Source: Morinoia aosen (lineage: Eukaryota; Arthropoda; Malacostraca; Amphipoda; Talitridae). From it: 64,000 bases of DNA. The notes beneath the pieces were generated by a model. The model searched no databases, was not told the DNA's origin, and saw only the letters and a program-made list of their open reading frames with translations. Below are positions 1-13,300 of the stretch, piece by piece (the first letter of the stretch is position 1; each line of letters opens with the position of its first letter). The translations under genes were made by a program, and so were the position numbers. The DNA is taken from positions 64,788,201-64,852,200 of the forward strand of contig CM059562.1 of the NCBI GenBank assembly GCA_030386875.1. The letters are read 5' to 3'.

Positions 1-1040
1 TTTTTTATCATGTTTTATGAACTTATTTCATGACTTGCTGCTTTTATGCATTAGGATCTTGTGTGGGAAAACAGCTTATGCATAAATTTCTTGCTCCCGT
101 AACTCCATATTTAGTGGTGCCTTCCATCATCTCTTTGAAACGCCTTCGTAGTAGATAGGGAGACTTAAACTTATCTAATCTATTCTAGAGTTTTTATAGA
201 AATACAGTATCAAAATTCCTAGTTCATTTGGCCTAGTCTCTTTTTGTAATTAATTTATGTGCACTTGGTTTAACATATTACTCGTGCACCAAGTTCAATG
301 ATGACATAGATTAGTCATCAGGTCTGGTTTAACTCACTCACTATTATTTTTTCAACTTCTTACTTGTGATCAGCTCTATTCATTTTCTGCCTAAAAGAAA
401 AAGCTTAGCAAATTTTCAAATTGTTTCCTTCTTCTTTCAATTCATAGTACTCTGGTGTTAAATTATTGGTAAAATATATAATAGTTCATGGCAAGTAATG
501 GGAGCACTGTCGGTCGGATTATTTTGCTTACTCTTATGGGAAGATGCACTAGACTGCTCCTCTTATTTGTAATCAATGGTGGAAGCCTTGAAAGGATCAA
601 GGTGTGCTACGCCAATCAAATCAGACAAGCATAATTAATGCTCTCAATTGTGTCCCCTCAAATAGTACAAATGTTGTATCAATGGGAATTGGTACTCTGT
701 GGGGGAATGGGAGGTCCAAAGCTGAGAGTCAAATAGGCCTTCTTTTTTGTCAAAATGAAATGTTTTTTATGTGTTAATGGCTATCTCTTTTTAGTACGCG
801 GCTGTCCTGTGTGTTTTTCAACGCCTCTAACTCTCTTTAACTTATATCATCTTTCAAAACCTTCATTCTCAACTTACTGTTTCTAGCGCTGGGGATCTTG
901 CATGGAAACATATCTTGTACGTAAATTCTGTGTTCCCTTACCTCGATACTGAATGGTGCTTTCATCCTGCTTCTGTTTGGAACACCTTTGTTGTGGTTAG
1001 GGAAGCTAAAACCAATGTATAATCTAATTTAAGCTCTGAG
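1..1040 (+). repeat. Family A dispersed repeat, degenerate partial copies
   Basis: Two degraded copies of the ~340-bp dispersed repeat that recurs through the window. Bases 1-180 hold only the right-hand half, ending in a 'gggagacttaaact' motif. Bases about 645-1,030 hold most of the unit, including the 'ggaattggtactc..ggggga' start and the 'gttagggaagctaaaac' end. Orientation matches the copies at 9,251, 13,733 and 14,823. No coding exon is seen here, although an upstream MPPE1 exon must lie to the left, probably outside the window. Confidence 0.6.
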
Positions 1041-1249
1041 TTGTGTAGCTTCAGAGTTGCAGAATTTTTTCTTAACCCTTTTTATTTACTTGTGAATGAT
1101 ATCAAATGTTGTATTTTTTTTGGCCTTACAATTTTATCTGCTGTGTCAAATTTAACTGGTTTGATTGAGATAGCCATTGCATGTCAGCCTGTCGTCTCAG
1201 CAGTTTTGAATTCGGTGGAACGATTTTTTAGCCTAGACCTACTGTGCAG

Positions 1250-1372
1250 CACTACCCTCTGTACCGGCCGAGTGACGAGCACTGCGACGGCTACGATGCA
1301 GCGCCGCCGGAGCTCCAGTCCGTCATGTTCAGGGAGCGCTGGGAGTGCCTCTCTCAGCAGGCAACAGTCGAG
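1250..1372 (+). CDS. MPPE1: MPPE1 exon a
   Basis: 123 nt, phase 0 at both ends. The acceptor is tgtgcag at 1,243-1,249 and the donor gtgtgt begins at 1,373. It encodes 41 residues, H-Y-P-L-Y-R to T-V-E. GC content rises sharply over the flanking AT-rich intron, typical of a real exon. Confidence 0.87.
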
Positions 1373-4300
1373 GTGTGTGGTTGTGTGGGGTCTCGTGCTT
1401 GTGAACACACATATAACCATGCATTAGTTCTTAGTTTCATTAAGATATGGTGATAATATTTGAATAGTAAAAAGCTGAATTTTCGAAATGGCGTTCTAAT
1501 TTTTTATTGCGACTGATATTTTTCTTGGGGATCATTCAGTACCGACAAGTAAGTCATGCTAGATGTCTAACTTTATCCTGGTAATGCAATTTACGTCAGT
1601 TTACATTTTGTGATGATTGCTAAGTTGGCGTCGCTTAATTATTTGTAATCAATTTAGATTGAATGAAATATTCAGTCGCTTACTTTACCGAAACTTTAGT
1701 GTCAATTTAGCATGAACTTCACAATGATCGTGTCCTGGGAAAGTTCTCTAGTAGAAGAAGAGGTAGCTTTGGTGACTGAAACTGGAATTCCTATCCAATT
1801 GGGATTTAGCTCTTGCTGTAAAAGAGGATGTCGTTGCTATGTGTCATAGACGCCGTAATGATAAAAAACTGCCAGTGCGTCTGTCATTTTCCTTATATTA
1901 GACGCCCCTCCCCATGTCCTTACCTTGTCGTGGTGGGAGGGCTTGCGTGCTGCAATGAAGGTTGAGGCTATACTGCCGGGGCCCCGGTTCTGGTAGGTTC
2001 AACCATGGTAGGCTGGCTCAACTGGAGCAGCCTGACAAAAGGGGGACCATGGGTGAGGTTTCCCATGTAAATATAAACCGGGCCCCGGCAGTTACGGGTT
2101 ATAAAGTCTCTGTTACCTCGGGCGTACTTGGGGACTGCCACGGGCCGGGGTCGACGGTGGGAGGAGGTTTTTACTTCCTAGTGGTCAGCGTGTGCCCGCC
2201 TTAAGTGCAGAGATGCACCAGAATGCTGCTGATCGCCCGAGGGGTTCTTTTCCGGCTTGAGCCGGCCTGGATAGGTAGGGAGAAATCCCTATCGAAAGAG
2301 AATCCTAAACCTGTGCTTGCTTCTACTACTGAAAATCCCCCTCGATCTCTTGGAAATGACCCGGCGCTCTTAACGGAAACTTCACATGATCGTCCCCCTT
2401 CTCCGCCGTTGCAACCTGTATCATCGCAGCTTGCTGCAGTGAGTGACGCTGGACCCTACGTAAAATCTGACGAGACAAATTTAGTACTTCAGCCATATAT
2501 ACCACCTCGAAATCAAAGGCGACCTAGTTTTCGTATTGAAAACTCATCTGGACATCGCCGCCAACGTACCAACCAAAGATATTGCACAGATGTGCCCCTC
2601 TATGAGAATACACATCCAGATTATAAGAAATTTTACACCATCAACGCGGGTGATGGTTCTAACCTTGCAGAGATGGATGTAATTGTGGCAAATAGAGAAC
2701 TTGAACGAAAAATTGGTGGTAAACCTTTGAAGATAACAGAGACGCGAACGGGCTCGCTCCTTGTGGAGGTTCGAAATGAACATCAGGCAAAAACTATCTC
2801 AAGAATCCAAACCCTTGCTGGGGTGAGCATCACTGTTGCTCCTCATGGAAGGTTGAATGAAACAAAGGGGACTATTTGGTATACAAATATACCAAATTAC
2901 GGAGATGAAACTCTACTCGAAGAACTTGCCAGAAGTGGAGTAAAATCTATCTACCGGACCAAAAGAAGACAGAACGGAGCTGAAATACCCACCTCGTTGT
3001 ACATATTGACCTTCGATTCTACGCGCCTACCTGAGTCCGTGAGTATAGGCTGGACGCGGTGCCCGGTGAGGCAATATATACCCAAGCCGCGTAGATGTTT
3101 TAAGTGTCAAAGTTTTGGTCACGGTGCAAGTAGCTGCCGTAAACAAGAAGCTGTCTGTTTTCACTGCTCCCGAGCAGCACATGAACTCCCTTGCACTCTA
3201 CCACCTAAGTGCTTCAACTGTGAGGGGCCCCACCCCGCCAGTGACCAGTCCTGCCCTATCTATAAATTGGAACAGGAAATAGTTTCTACACAAACTACTG
3301 AGCGCGTAAGCTATGGTGAGGCAAAGCGGAAGGTTTCCGGTCGCTACGTGCGCCCTACGCATAGTTATTCATCGGCTGTGCGTCAGCCGCAATTACAGAC
3401 AGCTGAGTCCGGCGGAACACGCATCAGCGAGGAGATACCGATGAGAGTCGGAGGCGAGTTTGCTCATGCCGTAACACAGACTAGTATAGCAACCCAGACT
3501 GACGCTCCAAATGAGGAACATAAAAGACCCCGAAGTTCTTACTCTAGATCCGAAAGACCAGAAAAGTCTTCCGATGGTGACTTACCACGCGCTGCCGGTA
3601 CTGTGTCAGACCCTTCACCGACCTGTGCGACTTTGGGTGATGTCTGTGTGGATGCCCGGAGCCATTTTGAAGCTGTGGCTGACCAACCTGGCTGCGATCA
3701 ATCAATGCAGGTTTCGTCTGTTAGGGAGGAGGGGAAAAAGGAACAGGGCTCTCAGAGCCCGGGGTCAAAAGGAATGGATAAGGGACCTGAATCCCAGAGT
3801 AACACCTCCCCTGGAAATTCATCTACCGCAGTTGGTGCCCGAAAGCGCCTGCAAAGCGGCACTCCGTCTCCAATTGGAGGGATGACAGGGCAAGCCCCCA
3901 AAAAGCGTCCCACCTTTAAGCATATTGATAATTCAGATGACCCAACGGTTAAACCTCAAGGACTGGAATGTATACCTGTCCAAGTGTCCAGTAAACCTAG
4001 AGAGGCTCGAGAGCGAGGACGCGAGGGAAGTAACATCGTGACCCATCGTGTTCGCTCTCTGGAACGTGTTGTTGTGGTACCTGAAAGTATAGCAACTAAA
4101 ATGAGAAAGAAATTCCCTATGCCAGCAGATATGCCCTCAATGCCCCCGCCTAATGTGCAGCTGCTCCCTTGGAGCTCGAGGCAGGAGAGTGGCAAAAACC
4201 CAAAAGATAGTAAACAAACTTCAGAGAAAAAACTGACCCCAACTGAGAGATCTTCAAGCCGATAAACATAATGAGTCTTCTGCAATGGAACTGTCGAAGC

Positions 4301-7300
4301 TACCGCCGCAATTATGGTGATCTGAGGAGGTTGCTGCAAGAGCTTCAGCCGGGCTGTGTATGCCTCCAAGAGACAATGCTCGGAAGTCTGACACCTACAC
4401 CACCGGCGAGTTACGTCGTAGAGACCTTCTCCCCTCTACCAAATCCGGTGCCAGGTACGGGCTTAGCTATTTTAGTGAGGCGGGATACGGGCTTCACAAG
4501 GCTTGGCCTGAACACTGCACTGCAGGCTATGGCGGTACGTCTTGGTATTGGCCCGCGCTTGCTCACAGTTTGTAATTTGTACCTACCTCCAGCTGATCCC
4601 ATCACTACAGCAGATCTCCTGACCCTTTACGACCAGCTACCCCGACCAGCGCTCATATTGGGGGATTTTAATGGAAAACACATAGCTTGGGGCAATCCCT
4701 CCACCGACCAGCGTGGGAGGATCATTGATGGCCTATTCACAAACTCAGACGCATGCTTATTTAATACAGGATTGCCCACCCATTTCCATGTGCAGACGGG
4801 CGTGTCATCGGCTATAGACCTCAGCTTGTGCACCCCTGATGTTGTTGCTGATCTGCACTGGAATGTTTGTGATGATCTGTGCGGTAGTGATCATTTCCCT
4901 ATAGAGATACGGTTCGAGGAAAATCGTCCGACTCCCACCGAAGCCAGCTTTATTTTGAGGCGAGCTGACTGGGGGAGCTTCGAAGCACTCACTCAAATGT
5001 GTGATGTTGACGAGACCAGGCCAGTGGAAGACTTATTGGAAGAGTTTGTGGGCTGCCTGCTGATCGCTGCTGGCGTCAGTATCCCTAAGTCGAGGGGGGG
5101 TGCCCTCCAGCACAGAGTTCCTTGGTGGACAGATGAATGCACCATCACCAATATTGAAAGAAAACATGCCCTGCGACGCTATCAGAGGACGAAAAGTATG
5201 GCAGACAAAATATCCTACAATAGAGCCCGAGCAAGAGCACTACACACAAAGAATGAAGCAAGAAAACGTTCGTGGCAAAAATATGTATCGTCCCTAAATG
5301 CTGAAACGCCCATGTCGAAGGTATGGCAGCGAGTGAAGAAGATGTCTGGGAAGCAGAGCTATAGCCCACCCTGCTTGGAGGTCAATGGTGAGAAAACCGC
5401 GGACTCACAGCGCGTTGCGGCAGCTCTAGCCCGGCACTTCGCTAACGTCAGTAGCGGTGATCATTATTCACCAGCTTTCTTGGCCTTTAAAAGACAGCAG
5501 GAGAGTCGAAGTCTGATTTTCAACACATGAAAATCTCCCCTATAACGAACCTATTACCATCTTAGAAATTTATAACGCTCTCAAGGAAACTAAAAACACC
5601 TCTCCTGGTCCAGACGGCATTCACTATAAAATGTTGAAGAAATGCACCCTACAGCCCTGAAAGTGCTTTTAGCAATATATAACCAGATCTGGACCACACA
5701 CCAGTACCCCGATGCCTGGCGTTTTGCCACTGTCCTAGCTTTTTTAAAACCCGGCAAACCTCCTACAAATCCTGGCAGCTATCGCCCTATCGCCCTCACG
5801 AGCTGTATCGGCAAGGTGCTTGAAAAGATAGTTAATGTTAGGCTGGTGAAGTTTTTGGAAGCTCGTGACCTCCTTTCGCCTGTACAGTACGGCTTTCGCA
5901 GAATGCGAGGTACTACGGACGCTTTAGTCCGTCTGCAGAACCACCTAGTTAAATGCAAACGTGAGCGCCGGCATACTATATGTGTTTTTTGACATGGCGA
6001 AAGCCTATGATACTGCCTGGAGGTACGGTATATTGCAAAACCTGCATCGTGATGGGCTGAGGGGAAATATGGCTCTTTACCTGCAGCAATTCTTGAGCAG
6101 GAGGACTTTTCGAGTGAAAGTCGGCTCTTCGGAGTCTCCGTGTGAGACGCAGTCTGAAGGAGTCCCTCAAGGAAGCATCATCAGCTGTACGCTTTTTGCT
6201 GTGGCTATTAATGGAATCACGACAGCTGTGCCGCCTGAGATCTGCTCGTCGCTATACGTTGACGACTTTATGGTGTACGCGTCTTCATACTTTTTGCCTG
6301 CTCTGGTTCGTAGAATTCAAAACGCTATAAATAATGTAAATGGTTGGGCATCGGAGCATGGGTTCACGTTCTCTACTGAGAAAACTATGGCTCTTCTTAT
6401 TCCGGGAAACCACAAAATGCGTGACCCTCCACAACTTTTCCTGCAGGGCAGACCAATAGTCTACGCAGCAAATGCTAAATTTCTTGGTATGACCATCGAT
6501 AGCAAACTTACGTGGAAACCTCACCTTCAGTCACTAAAAGCAGCGTCTATAATGAGATTAAATTTGCTAAAAAGCCTCTCAGGTCAAACGTGGGGCGCCG
6601 ACCGTGTGACTCTCCTGCGGCTCTATAAGGCCCTCATCAGGTCTAAATTAGACTACGGTAGTGTAATATACCAGTATGCCAAAGAAAGTACTCTCTGTAT
6701 GCTGGACCCAGTACACCACGCAGCCATTAGGCTCTGCACTGGAGCTTTTCGAAGCTCCCCCGTCACCAGTCTCTGCGTGGAAAGTGGGGAGCCCCCCCTC
6801 AAGCTTAGGCGTATGCAACTGTCATTACAGTACCTAGCCCGGCTATAGCAACTCCCTCTCTCTCCGACCTGGATAAGTTTTCGTACCGACGTGGATGAGC
6901 GTATACCCACTCCGTATAATTTGCCATCTTCCGTAGATTATGGTGCGCTTATGAATAACGTGCGGTTCCCCCCCATGGAGGTCCTTCCCGCACGGGTTGC
7001 AGGTGCACCAACGTGGCGCATCCCAATTACTACTTTTTGTACAGGCTGCAAGATCCCTAAGAAGGACCTGCTGCCGGCCTCGGTTTTGAGGGGTATCTTC
7101 TTGGATCATGTACTGGCGGAGCACTCTGATCAACGTAAGATATATACAGATGGTTCTAAAACGAATCAATCTGTTGGCTGTGCTGCTGTGTCTGGCGACT
7201 ATGTGCGTGCTCGAAGGCTCCTGCAGGAAACTTCTGTTTTCTCGGCTGAACTACTTGCAGTTGTCGAGGCTCTAGACCTCGTGGCGCAAATACCCTACTA

Positions 7301-10300
7301 TGATTTTGTAATTTTCACTGACTCGAAGAGTGTCTATGAAGCTGTCCAAGCATACCACAGCAATCACCCAATAATTAGTGACATTGTTGTCCGACTGTCA
7401 CGCCTTGCCCGGAGCCCGAAGCATGTGCAAGTCTGCTGGGTGCCGGGCCATGTAGGGGTGGCCGGCAATGAGAGAGCTGATGCCGAGGCCCGGCGTGCTG
7501 CTGGATCTGATGACCTGCCGAACAACCCAGGTGTCCCCTGTAGGGATTACTACCCCATTATCAAGTCTACCGTGCGTGATGTGTGGCAACAATGCTGGGA
7601 CATGGAATTGAATAATAAACTGAGAGTACTTAAGCCTATGGTGGGGGAATGGGCTTCAGCTGAATGTCGTAGCCGGCGTTTGGAGGTGATCCTATGTCGG
7701 CTGCGTATCGGGCACTGCCGACTTACCCACAGTCATCTAATGGAGCGTCGCCCACAGCCGCGCTGCAACACCTGTCATGTACCACTAACGGTGCTGCATG
7801 TACTTGCCGAATGTCCAAACTTTGCTGCTGCTAGAAGAGAATCCTTCCCTCATCTTCGAGATGCGGACACTTCGTCGCTGCACATTGGGATGCTTCGTGA
7901 GCCCCTCCGTGCTCGTTTCAACCTCGGAGCGCTAGCGACCTTTCTTGCACGAAGCGATTTGATAGGTAAAATATAACGAGCTTTTATGCCCAGAAAACGG
8001 AAATCCGTGTGCACTCTGCAAGTGCAAACTCATGCCGAAGTTATAACTTGAGGAGAAGAAATGGCCGAGCGTACCGTGCTGCCACTCTTGTCTTTGTGAG
8101 GGGGTTCCAGCGTGGGTAAGACGCTCGGCCATAGTGTGGGCGGGTAGCTGGAGCCTCCGATTCGGGGTCCCAGCTGTTCTCGCACTCTTTACCCTGCTAA
8201 AATTTTAAAAATCTTTTTTGTTTTGTATCAACTCGCGGTGTATACCGATACGTTTTGCAGGTGCGACCGGTAGAATGGATCCTGCTTATTGAGTGAGAAA
8301 TCGTAATGTGCTTATGCAAACAAATATAACTGTGTGTGTTGAGGCAATGGAAATTGAGCTGACCACCGAAATAATGTTCTTATAATACTACCTCGGAGGT
8401 GATGTAGAATTCAGGTATCTTTAAAACCATGAGACCTTCGGCGCGAAATAGTCGGAGCTACTGAAGCGCTAGTAAGCCTATGTTACTACTACTACTACTA
8501 CTTATATTAGACGCATGTGATCACCCTATAGTTTCTACATTATATCTCATGATAGATTCAAATTTGGAGGATGTAGGAATAATTGCTTCCAAGGAATGCT
8601 GTTAGTCATTTTTGTTAACGTATCCTGAACACCAACACTTATCTAGACTCTGAAATTCACTGATACATCAGCGTTTCACTGGTGCGTTCATTTTTCACCC
8701 GCACCTCAGTAATAGAAAGTGCACAAAAGTTATTTGTTACAGAATTCTTATCATTAGTATTAGAGTTTGAGTTTGGTACCCGTGAGACTGCTTTGATAGT
8801 CGTTCCTGTTTATCTTTTATCAGAAAAAGTTTCGTGAAATCTTGCATTGCACTCCGAAATATTCACTGCCGATTCGGGTTTCAGCCTTAGGAACCCGTCT
8901 CATTCTGGCCACCAGAGTAGTCGCGAGATTTTCTAAGTGTCCCTCGAAATCCAGAATAAATATGCCTCTGTTTATTCAAGGTATAGGTATATTGAAAGTA
9001 TATACTCATAAAAAGGTAAATTGTTTGTAACCAACGCTTATTTTGCTATTTCAACACGAATGTTGATTTAAGTTAACTCAAAAAATTTCAAATACGCACA
9101 AAATGAGCCGCTGACTATCAATAAGGTGCGTGTACAGAGCCGTGTCTCATCATGCTGCGAGATTCGTATAGAACGCCTCTAATGCAGTGACGTAAATTGT
9201 TGGGATGTGGTTCGAGAACCAGAAATTCATACTACGTTATTACAGCTTGTGTGCCCCTCAGGGGGATGCAACTATTGTGTCTATAGGAATTGGCACTTCC
9301 AGGGGGACAATGTGAGGGCCAGAGCTAAGAGCTAGGTAGACTTTCTTTTTGTTAGAAAAGAATAGGTTTTTGTTTTGTTATGGACCATCTTTTTCGGTTC
9401 ACTGCAGTCCTTTTTTTCAGCACCTACTACTTTCTTCTTCAACTTTGATCTTGTTTCATGAACTTCTTTCTCATCTTACTGTTTCTATGCCCTTTCTGCA
9501 TAGATTCCGCGTTACTAAATGGTGCCTTCTTCCTTCCTCTCTTTGGATCGCATTTGTTGCTGCGAGTAGGGAGGCTAAAACTAACGACTAATCTATTCTT
9601 GTCTAATCTACAGCTTGTGTGTAGCTTTTGCCTGACTATTTTGTGTAATGTTACAGTCTTGTACTGAGTAAATTCAGTTGACGTTTTTGTGGATCCGTTT
9701 CATTTAACCATGCTGGAGCCTCTACAGATATAAGTGTACTTCAGTAACATTATATGTCCCGCAACTATTGGTAGTTAGAAGTGTCGATGTCGACTTTGTC
9801 TGTTAAATCATGTTACAGTAGGTGTAATTTTTAACATATCTTAGGGACTCGTACGTCACTCGTCGATTCATGTTCTAATTTGGTGTAGTAAATTTAGTAT
9901 TTTCCAGAATGTTTTCCCAAAACGAAATGTTATTTAGTTCGTGAATATATTCTTTCTAGTTTTGCTCAAAAAATGGAATATATGCTTATGCTTTTACGTA
10001 CACCTATTTGTGTCATTTCGTTGCTCTATTTCCGTGAAAAAAAGACGCTTTTGTTCTAGTGAGCCACCATACCTTGTATTTTATACACTAAATTATGGAT
10101 TATTTTTTCCTCTCGTGATAAAAAAAGGAAATGAACAGTAATAATAACAGTGCTTGTTGCCAAAGTCTTGTGGAGTTTTTGTAGTTAAGTTTACCTCATT
10201 CTTATTTCGTTTCAATCTCTTTCGTTGGGAAGGCAATGGCAGCCTGACTCAAAAAAAAATTCTCGTGAACCATGACAATAAATTAGTGCAGGCTGCTTAT

Positions 10301-13300
10301 TTCTTGGCTTAGAAAATCGTCGGAACTGTCCTACAGGTATGTTGTTCTTGGAAAAAAATTTCAAAGTTGTGCTTTGTTAGAGAATTTTTGCTGTTGATGT
10401 GGTTTTGCTGTATTACAAGTTTTCACTCAGCGAGTTTGTTTTGCTGTGCAGCTGCTGTCGCTGCTGGAGCCGCGGTTTGTCTTGAGCGGCCACACGCATC
10501 ACGGCTGCACTACACTGCACCACCACCCGCCCCTCGCACCTCAGGCGCCCCAGGTACTTCTCTTAGCACGTTGACTGCGGTGGGTTAAACTGTAGCTCAA
10601 TATTCAACTCAAATTTGAAGTCAAAAGTAATTAGCAAATTTAAAAATACCAAACATTAACTGGGTCCATTAAAGACCATTAATTTAAAAAAGATTGTTAG
10701 AATTTTTCAAACGACCTACTGATGGGTCGTTTTGCAGCTAGAAAAACCTAAGCACAACCCACCGGTGGGTAGCATCGCAAATGATTAGGATTAATTGTTA
10801 ATTAGGAATTGCCTGTCTGTGTGGCTATACGAACGTGATCAACTTCTCTATTACCGACAGGTCAGCAACGTTTTAACCCTTTCGCTACTGACGGCTACTC
10901 CAGTGCCAAGTTTGCTAGTGCTTCCAGTTTAGGGCGTCTAACCTAGTTTTAAAGTAATTTAACTAGTGAGGGAATATTTTGGAGTGAATAACAAAACTAG
11001 GGAAATTGCAAACATTCATGAAACTAGTCTTTAAGCATTTCCAGAAGCCTGCTCGCGTAAATTACCGTAGGTTACCTCTAAGTTCATGCCACAGCGTCCG
11101 TGCAACACATTCAATAACCTCTATTTAACTTCAGCAATTTTTTTTTTAACTTTGTTTATTACTGATAAATTCGAGCAAAAATTTATGAATAGTTTCTTCG
11201 TGAAAACAAAACTTTATTATCAATGGCGAAAATTTTTGTCGCCAACCATAGAGCTTCAAAGATTCAAAAATTTTTAAAATTAAAATAAAGCAGTAGGCAT
11301 TTGCTCAAGTTAAAAGCCCCCACACTCGGACAATTTCGCTGACACTTCAGGGTAATGACAACTTTTTCTCCTGGAAGTTGTTACCCAAAACATTTAAATT
11401 ATCGTACCGAAAGGGTTAAACAAACCACTGTAGCATTATCCTTGATCTTATCGACTCTTCAACAACAGTATCGACTTGGGTCTCTGTATGACTGGATGGA
11501 CATCTTCAAAATGATTATTATTAATGCAATAAAGATGGGGGATAATGATATTAGTTTTGCACTTAATTTACCCACATCAATACCACGGTCTATTGCTGTT
11601 TGATTGATTCTTATTTGCTTTTAAGAGCCCTTGCAGACGTGCTGTGGGTGCGAAAATAAAAATGTAACCCCCAATTAATATGTCATCTGCACAATGAAGA
11701 TTCAGTTGATAGATACCACACAATTAGCGGCACGTAATTATGTCCCAAAATGCGTGCAGTTATCCTTGCTCAGTATTACTGGAATGGTTTCTGAATCTCA
11801 TCAGTGAAACAATACGTAGTGCAATTGATTCATGAGTGAGACTAAGTTTAAAATACTAAGAAAAATAGCTGTAGAAGCAACCCAAATTGTCTATTTTTGG
11901 ATTTCCATGCTGACGAACACAAATCAAACGCAAGCACAAAGTGAGAGTAAAGAAGGCGTTTAGAGACAGCTGGCATTCCTACCTATGCTGTCTATCGGCT
12001 ACCGTCAGCTACTTCCACCTGCCCTTTTGCGGGGGTAGTCAAGAAAATACGAAGATAGTCGTCTTCTTAGGAAGACGAGAAGCTTAATTTTATGTCCGTG
12101 GTCATGCCAGAACTTCTGTTTTAACAATAGAAACCAGCTGTTTTACAGTTTTCACTGCCTTCGGTTTCATATTTTTTCAAATCAGTGAAATTTGAGTTTT
12201 AGTTGGTTATGTCACCATTACATCTGATAAGACTCTAATAATGGCAAACTTTCGTTGGAGGTCCATGAAAATTATTATGTATCCCATTACGCTCGTAGTT
12301 TCATATTTTTTTATATTTCCGGAGGTCAAACCAGACTTTAAATAGGCAGCGGAAAGAGTTGACAGATTTTTTTTATTTGGCCTTGGTCAAGATGAGTTCC
12401 TTTCGTGTTGGTGGGTACTAGCAGGAATAAAATTACCAGAGTCCTGGTTTCAGATTCTGTTGATATATTTTTAAATGAACTTTTACATCAAAATGATGAC
12501 TTCTTTAAATTGAACGATAGCTTTTTACCTCAAACAAATTCATCACATCATTCTGGTATGTTTTGAAGTATTTATCAATATGCTCAAGGCGAATTATTTT
12601 TTTGAATATGTCTGTACATATATTCAATAATTTAGTATTTCTGTATTCAATTTCTTAGTCTACCAATTCATGCACAGGACTCATGAAGGAGTATGTAATT
12701 TTATGAATTCAAGTTTCTCTCGAATTAGTCTGGGAATAGTGTACTACTGCGTCCCCTACTTAGCTCACAAACTTGGCGTCCTCTGTTCTGCCTGTGATCG
12801 AGTTCTCTTGCAGGTAGGTGACGACTCGGTGCCGGAGTCGGAGCTGTCGCCGGAGGAGGTGGAGTACGCTTTAGAGGAGCAGGACTACCTCAACAAGCAG
12901 CAGGCGGCGGCTGCTAAGATTCGTGGTGATATGGACGCGCCTCTAATTATCCCTGAATATTCTGTGCCTTCTTTCAGCTGGAGGAATAAGAAAAACCCAA
13001 CTTTTGCTATGGTGAGTTAGTCTTATTGATTCATATCATGTATTAATTACGTATTAGATGAAATTCAAAATCAATTTGCACTATTAGCAGAGGCTAACTC
13101 AATCTTTTCATATCTGTACAAAGCTTAATTTTATGGCAAATTGACCCATTGAGTGTGCTCTCTTGAGGCTACTTGCATCACGCTGGATCCTGAAAAATCG
13201 CGAGCATATTATTATCAGTGCATCCTTCATTGTAGTGATAATGAGTTAGGCTAATTGTAATCCTTAGCCGGCTTAACACTGAAATATTTGTACCCCATTT

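Larger units (their letters stand above)
1906..8501 (+). mobile_element. Full-length I-clade non-LTR retrotransposon
   Basis: 6,596-bp element with an exact 13-bp target-site duplication and a (TAC)n 3' tail at 8,483-8,501. It has a 5' UTR of about 300 bp, a gag-like ORF1 with three CCHC knuckles, and an ORF2 with apurinic endonuclease, reverse transcriptase and RNase H. The endonuclease plus RNase H combination points to the I clade in the broad Jockey/I group. ORF1 is open throughout, but ORF2 is broken by three frameshifts and one stop, so this copy cannot make its own polymerase. It lies inside the large MPPE1 intron in sense orientation. Confidence 0.93.

Noticed and set aside
1184..1420. 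78-aa ORF on the - strand opposite MPPE1 exon a
   Set aside because: Shadow of the GC-rich exon; no family motifs, and the + strand frame matches MPPE1.
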